The notes under the pieces are model-generated. The model did no database searches. It was not told where the DNA came from and was given only the letters and a program-made list of their open reading frames with translations. The position numbers were made by a program, and so were the translations under genes. From NCBI RefSeq assembly GCF_014698065.1, contig NZ_JACJSI010000061.1:1-40047 (forward strand): DNA of 40,047 nucleotides, given 5' to 3'. The stretch comes from Nostoc flagelliforme FACHB-838 (GTDB taxonomy: Bacteria; Cyanobacteriota; Cyanobacteriia; Cyanobacteriales; Nostocaceae). Shown in pieces: positions 1-9,298 of the stretch (position 1 is its first letter; each line of letters begins with the position of its first letter).

Positions 1-94
1 CTGATTCGACTACAGGTGAGATCAGTGAGAATTCTTTGAGTTGCATTCAACATCAGTGCATTCAGGGAATAACCCTCACCTTACCTGATTTTGG

Positions 95-113
95 GCTTAA
101 CCGAACCGTATTG
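95..113 (+). repeat. 19-bp repeat end at the 5' break of the NRPS
   Basis: GCTTAACCGAACCGTATTG sits exactly where the A-domain homology begins (TTG GGT GTA AAA CCA = LGVKP). Everything to its left in the window is not NRPS-like. It matches the repeat at 8545-8563 (inverted) and 11600-11618, and a shorter form at 8647-8663. It may be the terminal repeat of an insertion whose other end is outside the window. Confidence 0.65.
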
Positions 114-1055
114 GGTGTAAAACCAGATGCGCTGGTGGGTATTTGTGTAGAACGCTCACTAGAAATGGTGGTGGCACTACTGGGCATTCTCAAAGCAGGC
201 GGAGCATACCTACCACTTGACCCAGAGTATCCCCAAGACCGCTTGAGCTTTATGCTAGAAGATGCTCAAGTTTCGCTACTGTTAACTCAGCGACTTATTG
301 ACAGATTTCCTGAGCATCAAGCAAAACAAGTCTTTTTAGATGAAGTCTGGTCACAAATTGCCCAAAACAATCAAGATAACCCAACTAGTGAAGCCAAAGC
401 CTTTCATCTAGCTAATGTAATTTATACGTCAGGATCTACAGGTAGACCTAAAGGTGTCATGGTTGAGCATAAGGGACTGTGCAACTTAGCTCAAGCTCAG
501 ATTCAAACTTTTGGCTTGACTTCGGATAGTTGCATTCTCCAGTTTGCCTCCTTCAGTTTTGATGCTTCCATTTGGGAAGTCGTAATGGCGCTGATATCAG
601 GCGGAACCTTATACCTGGGAACAAAAGACTCTCTATTGCCAGGGAAGCCGTTAATTGAGCGATTACGTGATTATTCTATTACCCATATCACACTACCACC
701 ATCGGCGTTAGCAGTTATACCCGTGGAGGAGCTTCCGGCACTGCAAACAATAATTGTAGCTGGCGAAGCTTGTCCTGCTGAATTAATCAAACAATGGTCT
801 ATTGGCAGAAACTTCTTCAACGCTTACGGGCCAACGGAAGCTACTGTCTGTGCCACGATTGCAAAATGCAATGACGACGAGAAAATATCTATTGGTCGTG
901 CGATCGCCAATACACAAGTCTACATCTTAGACGAAAATTTGCAACCAGTGCCTGTGGGTGTGCCAGGAGAGTTACATATCGGTGGTGTTGGGTTAGCAAG
1001 AGGCTACCTTAACCGCCCCGAACTAACTCAGGAAAAATTCATTACCAACCCCTTT

Positions 1056-1091
1056 AATAATTCAAAATTCAAAATTCAAAATTCAAAATTA
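1056..1091 (+). repeat. Heptanucleotide tandem repeat inside A domain 1
   Basis: About four copies of ATTCAAA lie in frame between the GLARGYLNRPEL and YKTGDL motifs and encode NNSKFKIQNSKL. The same repeat is at the same place in the second A domain (7803-7837). This site is a surface loop of variable length in A domains, so the insertion is probably tolerated. The repeat is of the heptamer type common in heterocystous cyanobacteria. Confidence 0.75.
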
Positions 1092-4000
1092 TATAAAACT
1101 GGGGATTTGGCACGTTATTTACCGGATGGCAACATTGAATACCTGGGACGCATTGACAATCAAGTTAAAATTCGAGGCTTCCGCATCGAGTTGGGAGAAA
1201 TCGAAGCATTACTGAGCCGACATGAAGATGTGCAGATATGTTGTGTCATCGCTCGTGAAGAAACTCCGGGTAATAAGCGCTTACTTGCCTACGTAGTGCC
1301 ACAAAAAGAGGTGACAATCACAACGGACGAACTGCGCCAGTTCCTTTCCAATAAACTGCCTGGGTATATGGTGCCATCTGCTTTTGTGATATTGGAGTCT
1401 TTACCCCTGACACCTAACGAAAAAATAGGTTATTTACATCAAGAGGGAATGATTCTTTCTCCTGATGGACACTGCCGTGCTTTTGATGCTAAAGCACAAG
1501 GAACGATCGCGGGTAGCGGTGCTGGGATTGTGGTATTGAAAAGATTAAAGGATGCGATCGCAGACCGCGACTACATTCATGCAATTATTAAAGGCTCGGC
1601 CATCAATAACGATGGTGCCATGAAAGTGGGCTTCACTGCTCCTAGTGTTAACGGTCAAGCAGCAGTAATTGGCGAGGCTCAAGCTATAGCGGGTGTAGAT
1701 GCCGAAACAATTTCCTACATCGAAGCTCATGGTACTGCTACACCTTTAGGTGATCCCATTGAAGTTGCAGCTTTAACTCAAGCTTTTAATCAAAGTACTG
1801 ATAAAAAAGGTTTCTGCGCTATTGGTTCGTTAAAAACCAACTTAGGACATTTGGATACAGCAGCAGGCGTTGCAGGTTTGATTAAGACTGTCTTAGCACT
1901 GCAACATAAAATGCTGCCTCCAAGTTTGCATTTCGAGACACCTAATCCCAAAATTGATTTTGCCAACAGTCCTTTTTATGTCAATACAACCCTGACTGAA
2001 TGGAAAACAGATAACATTCCTCGCCGTGCTGGGGTTAGTTCCTTTGGTATGGGGGGTACTAATGCTCATGTCATTTTAGAAGAAGCACCAACTCAATTAA
2101 AAATTAAAAATTTAAAATTAAAAAGTGAATATTTTCTGTTGTGTCTGTCGGCTAAAACTGCAAATGCACTTGAAAAGGCAACAGCTAATTTAATCACCCA
2201 TTTAAAACAGCATCCAGAACTTAACTTAGGCGATGTAGCTTATACGCTCAATAGTGGTCGCCGGGGTTTTAATTACCGACGGATGTTGATTTGTCAAGAC
2301 TTAGAAGATGCTGTTAAAGGTCTTAGTAATTTAGCAGCCCAACAAGTTTTTACCAATTATACAGAGATTACAGAACGGTCTGTTGTCTTTATGTTTCCCG
2401 GTCAAGGTTCCCAGTATGTCAACATGGCGCGGGAAATTTACGAAACTGAAACAGTATTTAAAGAACAAGTTGATTATTGCTCAGAATTTCTTAAACCTTT
2501 ATTAGGGCTAGATTTACGTCATATTCTTTACCCCAGTGACGAAAAAATTGATGAGGTATCAAAACAACTTCAACAGACAGAAATTGCCCAACCTGCTATT
2601 TTTGTAATTGAATACGCCCTAGCTAAATTATGGCAGTTTTATGGAGTGGAGCCACAAGCTGCGATCGGTCACAGTATTGGCGAGTATGTAGCAGCAACTC
2701 TAGCAGAAGTTTTTTCCCTAGAAGATGCCTTATCTTTGGTAGCAGCACGCGGACAGATGATGCAGCAACTGCCTACTGGCGCAATGCTTTCAATTCCATT
2801 GCCCGCAGACAAGATAAAATCCCTATTAGGGACAGAACTTTCTGTTGCAGCAATTAATCAACCCTCCCAGTGTGTAGTTTCCGGTTCCATAGCAGCGATA
2901 GATGCACTACAAAATCAGCTTGCTGCTCAAGGGATTGAATGTCGCCAACTGCATACTTCCCATGCCTTCCATTCCCAGATGATGGAACCAATCTTAGAGG
3001 CATTTGTAGAGCGAGTCAAAAAAGTTACTTTAAATCCGCCAAAACTTCCTTATATCTCCAACTTAACTGGCACTTGGATTACAGTCACCCAAGCCACAAA
3101 TCCTAACTACTACGCTCAACATCTGCGTTCCACAGTACAGTTTGCCCAAGGTGTCGAGAAATTATTAGCAACACCGGAGCAAGTATTACTAGAGGTAGGG
3201 CCAGGACATACACTAACTACATTAGTTAAAAGGCATCCAGACAAAGCAGCCGCACAAACTGTCTTGAGTTCGGTACGTCATCCTCAAGAAAAGCAATCCG
3301 ATACTCGTGTTTTATTCAACACATTGGGTCAACTCTGGGTGGCTGGAGTCAAAGTAGATTGGTTTGGATTCTATAGTCAGGACGAATATTACCGTCTTCC
3401 CTTACCGACTTATCCCTTTGAACGCCAACGTTATTGGATTGACCCCCCACAAAAAGCAGCTTGGGGACAGTTGCAAATACCCCCAACATCACAATTGTGG
3501 ACATCGCTTACACAAGCAGGTCAAAAACAAGCAAATACTAGAAATGCAGAACTTAACGAGTTAACCTATCAAGAAAATAGACAATGGTTAGATCGTTTAT
3601 GTACAGCCTACATCAACTCTGCATTCCAGCAGTTAGGGGCTTTTAGTAATCCCCAAGACAAGTATTCTTTAGAGAGTTTGTTAGCGCAATACGATATTTC
3701 TCCTCGCTATCAGCAATTGTTGTCTAGATGGTTGCAAATATTAGTCGAACAAGGACAGCTACAGCAACAGGAGGGATTATTTAGTGGGCTAGTGCCATGT
3801 TCACAAGATTATATTAATGAACATTTAGAGCAAGTCAAAGCTAGGTTCGCTGCTTCATCTTTAATAGATTTAGATTTAGTGCAACGTTGTGGTGAAAATT
3901 TAGCTGCTGTTGTTGTTGGTGAACAAGAACCATTAGAAATTTTCAATGAACTAGTTTATCAAAAAGAAAACAACGGTTCATATTCAGAATCTCCCTTAAT

Positions 4001-5075
4001 TACTTACTACAATTCTATCTTGCGCTCAAGCTTGGAACAGGTAGTCAAATCATTGCCATCATCGATTCACTTGAGAGTTCTAGAAATCGGTGCAGGTACT
4101 GGTGTATCTACGCAAGCATTATTACCTGTGTTGCAGCCTAAACAAACCAACTATACTTTTACTGATATTGGTAGCGGCTTCCTGACTCAAGCGCAAGAGA
4201 AGTTTAAAGACTATCCATTTGTTGAATATCGATTACTAGATATAGACAAGTCTCCAACTGAGCAAGGATTTGAGAAGTATAGCTTTCATGTAATAATAGC
4301 TTCTAATGTGTTGCACGCAACTCGCAACATAGATCAAACACTCCACCATGTACGCTCTTTATTAGCTCCTGGCGGCTTCCTCCTAGTGTGGGAAATAACG
4401 CAGCCGAAAATAGATTTTGATATAAGTTGGGGTCTGCTGTTGAAACCTTTAGACGATAAAAGACGCAATCAAGGTCAGCCTTTTATCATTTTAGACCAGT
4501 GGTTTGAAGCACTACGCGCTCAAGACTTTGTTCAAGTTGCCGCTTTTCCTGAAACTGAAGCGCTTGAGCATCAGATTATTATGGCTCAAGCTTCTGCATC
4601 AGCCGCATTTAGCACAAAATTTGGGCAAAAAGATACTGAACAGAAATCACAAAGTTCATTACAAAGAAAGCCGGATATTTTTCAGCAAGAAAACTTATTT
4701 GCACTCCACTCCAGACCTAATTTGCCAAATTCATATATAGCTCCCCGTAATGAGATTGAGCAAAAAATCGCCGAGATTTGGCAAGAATTATTAGGAATTA
4801 AACAGGTAGGAACCCATGATAATTTTTTTGAATTAGGAGGAGATTCTTTAATAGCTGTTCAAGTTCTGTCGAGATTAAGAAACACTTTTTCTATTAAATT
4901 AACTGTAGCAAATTTGTTTGAGTCTCCCACAATAGTTGAAATAGCAGCAAAATTAGAAAAACAGTTAGAGCCAGATAGGAACTTAGGTGCAATTGATAGA
5001 GAAGAAATAGCAATTTGAATAACAATTAATTTTAAATTACGAATTACGATTTAGCTGACGTGGAGTAATGTTTCT

Positions 5076-8000
5076 GTGAATATCGAACAATTGGTAGTTG
5101 ATCTTAATAAACAGGGTGTGAAATTGTGGGTTGAAGGTGAGCAGTTGCGTGTTAATGCTCCAAAGGGAGTATTGACGCTAGAAACTCGTGACTTATTAGC
5201 TAAAAATAAAGCGGAACTTATCTTGTTACTGCACGAGAAAAATGCGGCTTCCGATACAGATTTACCCCTGATCAAAACCGAGCGTCCTCAGAACTTACCT
5301 CTGTCTTTCGCCCAAGAACGACTCTGGTTATTAAACCAGTTGGAACCAGATAGCCCTTTCTACAACGAACAAATAGTTCTAAAACTTCACGGTCAGTTGA
5401 ACGTCGTGGCGCTAGAGCAAAGCCTCAACAAAATTATTGAGCGCCACGAAGCTTTACGTACCAACTTCCACACCATCAACGAACAGCCAATCCAGGTAAT
5501 TGCTGACAGCTTAACTTTAAATGTGCCAGTAGTAGACCTAACAGAACTACCTAAAAGTGAAAGAGAAATCGCTTGCCAACAATTAGCTACGACAGAAGCT
5601 GCTCAACCGTTTAACCTTGCTAGTTCTCCTTTAATCCGAGCTTGTGTGGTGAAACTCAAAGAGCTAGAATACGCTTTCGTACTAACAGTACACCACATTT
5701 TAGTGGATGGTTGGTCAACAGGCGTATTGATGCGCGAGTTAGCAACCATTTACTCAGCACTCTGCAATAATTTGTCCCCAGAGCTACCTGAGCTACCAAT
5801 TCAGTATGCCGATTTTGCTATTTGGCAACGGCAATGGTTGCAAAAAGAAGTACTCCAAACGCAGCTTGATTACTGGAAGCAATTACTCAAAAACGCTCCT
5901 ACCTTACTAGAATTACCCACAGATAGACCTAGACCAGCCATTCAAAATTACCGGGGCGCAGTCCAATATATAGAATTATCAAATGAACTGAGTCAAGCGA
6001 TCGCTAATTTCAGTAGGCAAGAGGGAGCCACCCTATTCATGACGCTGTTTGCAGCTTATGTTACCTTGCTTTATCGCTATACAGGCTCCGATGACATTGT
6101 AGTGGGTACGCCCATTGCTAATCGCGATCGCACCGAACTTGAAGGGTTAATTGGCTTTTTTGTCAACACTTTAGTACTACGTACCGATTTGTCAGGCAAC
6201 CCTAGTTTTCAGCAATTGCTCAGTCGAGTCCGGCAAATGACACTCTTATCTTACGCTCATCCAGACTTGCCCTTTGAGGAGTTGGTAAAAGCATTGCAGC
6301 CACAACGAGACCTCAGCTATACACCACTGTTTCAGGTGATGTTTGTCCTCCAGAATGCGCCTATGTCTGAGATAGAGCTTGCTGGCTTAACTATCAGTTC
6401 TTTGCCAACCCAAAGCGCAGTTGCCAAGTTTGATTTAACTTTATCATTGCAGAACACGGCAACTGGACTAGTGGGTATGTGGGAGTACAACGCTGACTTG
6501 TTTGATGCAGCCACTATTGAGCGGATGAGTGGGCATTTCCAAACATTGCTTGAAGGAATTGTTGCTAACCCTCAAGAGCGGATTTCACAATTGCCTCTGC
6601 TAACAGAACTTGAGCAGCAGCAGTTATTGGTTGACTGGAACGATACCCAGTCCAACTATTCCCAGGATAAATATATTCATCAGTTATTTGAGGAGCAGGT
6701 TAAACGTACTCCAGATGCTGTGGCAGTGGTGTTTGAAAATCAACAACTCACTTACCAGCAGTTGAATAGTCGTGCTAATCAGTTAGCGCACTACTTAAGG
6801 TCTGTGGGTGTGGGAGCTGATGTACTAGTAGGGTTGTGTGTTGAACGCTCACTAGAGATGGTGGTGGGATTACTTGGCATTCTTAAGGCGGGTGGTGCTT
6901 ATGTACCACTCGATCCTGAGTATCCCCAAGACCGCTTGAGCTTCATGCTCGAAGATACTCAAATTTCGGTACTCTTAATTCAACAGCATCTAACTGAAAG
7001 GCTACCTAAGCATCAGGTACAGCTTGTATGTTTGGATACTGAATGGCAATCTATTTCTCAATTGAGTGATTTTGATTTGGTTAATAGCACCAGCAGCGAA
7101 AATTTAGCTTATGTAATTTACACTTCTGGTTCTACAGGCAAACCCAAGGGAGTGATGATTCAACATCACTCCCTAATCAATCTTACACAGGCGGCAATTG
7201 TTGAGTATGGGTTAAGCGATGCCTGCGTTGGGCAAAGCCAACGCGTACTACAGTTTTGTTCTATCTGTTTCGATGCAGCAGCAGTAGAAATTTATCCTTC
7301 CCTAAGTTGCGGTGCGACGGTAGTGCTGCGAACCAAAAAAATGCTGAGTTCGGTGCAAACGTTCATCGAAAAATGCCGCGATTGGGGTATAACAGTGTTA
7401 AATTTGCCAATAGCATACTGGCATCAGCTAACTTTTGAATTAGTCAATGCCAATTTGCTGTTACCCGATTGCATCCGACTAGTAGTTATTGGTGGCGAGC
7501 ATCCACTTGAGCAACGATTTAGAATGTGGCAACAGCATATAGGCGAGTATCCACAGCTAATAAACGCCTATGGCCCTACTGAAGCGACTGTAGAAGTAAC
7601 ATACAAATTACTGGGTATCCATCAGCAAAAGCTCACAATTGGCCGACCCATTTATAATACTCAGATATACATCCTCGACCAATATCTACAACCAGTCCCC
7701 ATCGGTGTACCAGGAGAGTTACATATCGGTGGTGCGGGATTGGCAAGAGGCTACCTCAACCGTCCAGAGTTGACCAATGAGAAATTTATCCCCAACCCCT
7801 TTAATAATTCAAAATTCAAAATTCAAAATTCAAAATTATATAAAACTGGGGATTTGGCACGTTATTTACCGGATGGTGACATTGAATACTTAGGACGCAT
7901 CGACAATCAAGTAAAAATTCGTGGCTTCCGCATTGAATTGGGGGAAATTGAAACAGCACTAAGCGAACATGGTGATGTGCAGTCCTGTTGTGTTATCGCC

Positions 8001-8561
8001 CGTGAAGATACCCCAGGAGAGAAGCGCCTCGTCGCCTATGTGGTGCCGTATCCACAGGTGACACCCATAATCGACCAACTGCGCCACTCCCTGAAAGCAA
8101 AACTCCCAGAGTATATGGTGCCAAATGCTTTTGTGGTACTGGAATCCTTACCCCTCACCTCTAACGGTAAAGTAGACCGTCGCGCCCTGCCAACACATAA
8201 GTTAGACAGCACACTGCTAGAAAAATATGTTGCCCCACGCACACCCATTGAGGAAATGCTGGCACTTCTTTGGACACAAGTGCTGAAACTAGAGCGAGTG
8301 GGGATACATGATAACTTCTTTGAAGTTGGGGGACACTCGTTACTAGCAACGCAACTGCTTTCACGTATCCGCAACATTTTCAAAGTGGAACTCTCATTGC
8401 GTGAGTTGTTTGCAAGAGGAACAATTGCAGAATTAGCGCAATCGATTGGGCAATTGCAACAACAGGACTTAGAACTTTCTACACCACCCATCTTACCAAG
8501 GGCAGAGAATGCACAATTACCACTGTCTTATGCTCAACAGCGCTCAATACGGTTCGGATAA
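5076..8561 (+). CDS. NRPS module: TubC-type docking domain, C-A-PCP, truncated before the next domain
   Basis: This is a non-ribosomal peptide synthetase of 1161 residues. Residues 1-57 resemble a TubC N-terminal docking domain. The condensation domain is about 75-510 with HHILVDG near 206. The A domain is about 555-1035 with YTSGSTGKPKG near 682, YKTGDL near 922 and SNGKVDRR near 1030. The PCP carries GGHSL near 1084. A new condensation-type domain starts (LPLSYAQQR) but ends after five more residues because a repeat supplies SIRFG and a stop. The specificity code reads D-A-V-N-V-G-A-V-E plus Lys; I cannot assign it. Start is GTG at 5076, with GGAG about 10 nt upstream; an ATG just before it stops after three codons. 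The gene begins 57 bp after the PKS gene and would accept its ACP-bound chain. The missing 3' part and absence of a thioesterase suggest a dead cluster. Confidence 0.88.
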   Translation: MNIEQLVVDLNKQGVKLWVEGEQLRVNAPKGVLTLETRDLLAKNKAELILLLHEKNAASDTDLPLIKTERPQNLPLSFAQERLWLLNQLEPDSPFYNEQIVLKLHGQLNVVALEQSLNKIIERHEALRTNFHTINEQPIQVIADSLTLNVPVVDLTELPKSEREIACQQLATTEAAQPFNLASSPLIRACVVKLKELEYAFVLTVHHILVDGWSTGVLMRELATIYSALCNNLSPELPELPIQYADFAIWQRQWLQKEVLQTQLDYWKQLLKNAPTLLELPTDRPRPAIQNYRGAVQYIELSNELSQAIANFSRQEGATLFMTLFAAYVTLLYRYTGSDDIVVGTPIANRDRTELEGLIGFFVNTLVLRTDLSGNPSFQQLLSRVRQMTLLSYAHPDLPFEELVKALQPQRDLSYTPLFQVMFVLQNAPMSEIELAGLTISSLPTQSAVAKFDLTLSLQNTATGLVGMWEYNADLFDAATIERMSGHFQTLLEGIVANPQERISQLPLLTELEQQQLLVDWNDTQSNYSQDKYIHQLFEEQVKRTPDAVAVVFENQQLTYQQLNSRANQLAHYLRSVGVGADVLVGLCVERSLEMVVGLLGILKAGGAYVPLDPEYPQDRLSFMLEDTQISVLLIQQHLTERLPKHQVQLVCLDTEWQSISQLSDFDLVNSTSSENLAYVIYTSGSTGKPKGVMIQHHSLINLTQAAIVEYGLSDACVGQSQRVLQFCSICFDAAAVEIYPSLSCGATVVLRTKKMLSSVQTFIEKCRDWGITVLNLPIAYWHQLTFELVNANLLLPDCIRLVVIGGEHPLEQRFRMWQQHIGEYPQLINAYGPTEATVEVTYKLLGIHQQKLTIGRPIYNTQIYILDQYLQPVPIGVPGELHIGGAGLARGYLNRPELTNEKFIPNPFNNSKFKIQNSKLYKTGDLARYLPDGDIEYLGRIDNQVKIRGFRIELGEIETALSEHGDVQSCCVIAREDTPGEKRLVAYVVPYPQVTPIIDQLRHSLKAKLPEYMVPNAFVVLESLPLTSNGKVDRRALPTHKLDSTLLEKYVAPRTPIEEMLALLWTQVLKLERVGIHDNFFEVGGHSLLATQLLSRIRNIFKVELSLRELFARGTIAELAQSIGQLQQQDLELSTPPILPRAENAQLPLSYAQQRSIRFG
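7225..7244 (+). repeat. Small palindromic repeat inserted in frame in A domain 2
   Basis: GCGTTGGGCAAAGCCAACGC forms a 7-bp stem (GCGTTGG/CCAACGC) around a 6-nt loop. It codes for part of DACVGQSQRV between LS and LQF, just before the motif that carries the first specificity residues. Such REP-like hairpins are common in Nostoc-type genomes, usually between genes. Confidence 0.6.
7803..7837 (+). repeat. Heptanucleotide tandem repeat inside A domain 2
   Basis: This is the same ATTCAAA tandem array, at the same codon position as in A domain 1. The flanking bases are also nearly identical over roughly 100 bp, which points to copying between the two modules rather than two independent expansions. 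Confidence 0.75.
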
Positions 8562-8663
8562 GCATTTTTCACTTTCCTTGTGGTCTGGGGAATGGGTTTG
8601 CGGGTAAAGGATGTATTCAAAACCCTTCCCCTTTTCCCTTTCCCCTTTAACCGAACCGTATTG
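8545..8663. mobile_element. Small MITE-like element with terminal inverted repeats
   Basis: The element starts with CAATACGGTTCGGATAAGC and ends with TTTAACCGAACCGTATTG, giving 13-14 bp terminal inverted repeats about 120 bp apart. The interior is non-coding and C/T rich toward the right end. It supplies the last codons and stop of the upstream NRPS. No clear target duplication is visible. It is too short to code for a transposase and was probably moved in trans by an IS with the same ends. Confidence 0.65.
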
Positions 8664-8779
8664 AGGCTACTCCACCATTTGGAATGACTCTATATCTTAG
8701 CCTTTGATACTAATGCTGTACGGGCGCAGTCACAGCCTTATCTAGGTTTAAAACTGTAAAATATAACTATTTTTTAGGA
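8664..8779. other. Short non-coding stretch after the MITE
   Basis: NRPS homology does not resume after the element, so the 3' part of the synthetase is lost and not merely interrupted. A short plus-strand open frame ending at about 8758 (…YLGLKL, then stop) could be the tail of a lost gene but is too short to identify. Confidence 0.35.
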
Positions 8780-8977
8780 TTAGCGGAATCTCCGTCCGTC
8801 ACCTCGATAGGATATAGAATCTCTGGCGGCAGGAGATTCGGTGATTTGGGAGAGTACATTTTCAGGTGCAGAGCTACCAAGAACTACAAAAGATAAATTA
8901 TTTACTTTCTGTTGGCAACCAGCGGTTAAGCAAGTACAAATCAAGCTTGTAATCAAAGAATAGAAAAGAGGACGCAT
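8780..8977 (-). CDS. Small predicted lipoprotein
   Basis: A 65-residue product when started at ATG 8977 (a TTG at 8995 would add six residues). The N-terminus MRPLFYSLITSLICTCL followed by TAGC looks like a lipoprotein signal with a lipobox Cys. The remaining roughly 45 residues are polar with no recognised domain. It stands alone between the NRPS remnant and the TPM gene on the opposite strand. The call rests on the signal and lipobox only. Confidence 0.4.
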   Translation of the reverse strand: MRPLFYSLITSLICTCLTAGCQQKVNNLSFVVLGSSAPENVLSQITESPAARDSISYRGDGRRFR

Positions 8978-8995
8978 ACCCAGCACTAACTTCAA

Positions 8996-9298
8996 TATGT
9001 ACTGAATAGTTCTACAAGAGTTTTGTCGCTAGTCCGGAAAATTTGCTAGAAAGCTTGTGTCTTTAATGACTTGCCAATTATTTGAACGCTGTTGTTAGTA
9101 TTGTATTTGGCTCAGATGCAAAGGTGGTTGGCATCCACCCGATGAAAACCCGCGACAAGTAAAAGAGTTTTGATTGGCAATTCGTTTAACTACGGTAAAG
9201 GAATCTGGAAACAGTCTTTGTGATTGTGTAGTTTAGATATGAATAGCTCTTTTATTCGCTCACACAATTCTTACAAGAGAAAGTCATAATAGAAACTG
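8996..9298. other. Intergenic region upstream of the TPM gene
   Basis: About 300 bp between the divergent small lipoprotein and the TPM gene. It probably carries promoters for both. I see no clear hairpin, repeat or RNA gene. Confidence 0.4.

Larger units (their letters stand above)
1..5018 (+). pseudogene. Hybrid NRPS/PKS protein, truncated and internally deleted (A'-'KS-AT-cMT-ACP)
   Basis: The reading frame is open to the window's left edge; the first in-window start is TTG at 36. About 26 residues of repeat-derived sequence precede the first NRPS residues (LGVKPDALVG). Numbered from 36: A domain about 26-464 (LKAGGAYLPLD, YTSGSTGRPKG, YKTGDLARY), lacking the first adenylation motif; KS fragment about 465-690; malonyl-type AT about 785-1090 (GQGSQ, GHSIGEY, HAFH); C-methyltransferase about 1260-1540 (VLEIGAGTG near 1348); ACP about 1565-1640 with GGDSL. 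The A-domain code reads DAWTIAAVC plus the usual Lys, the Phe type. After LPLTPNEK, where NGKVDRR and a PCP should follow, the sequence jumps into the middle of a KS (GYLHQEGMILSPDGHCRAFD). The PCP and the KS half with the catalytic Cys are missing, although both KS His motifs (EAHGTATPLGDP, NLGHLD) remain. The protein is probably not functional as an assembly-line module. Confidence 0.85.

Noticed and set aside
8036..8491. 151-codon minus-strand frame inside the NRPS
   Set aside because: Shadow of the A-PCP coding region; Ser/Cys-rich with no domain.
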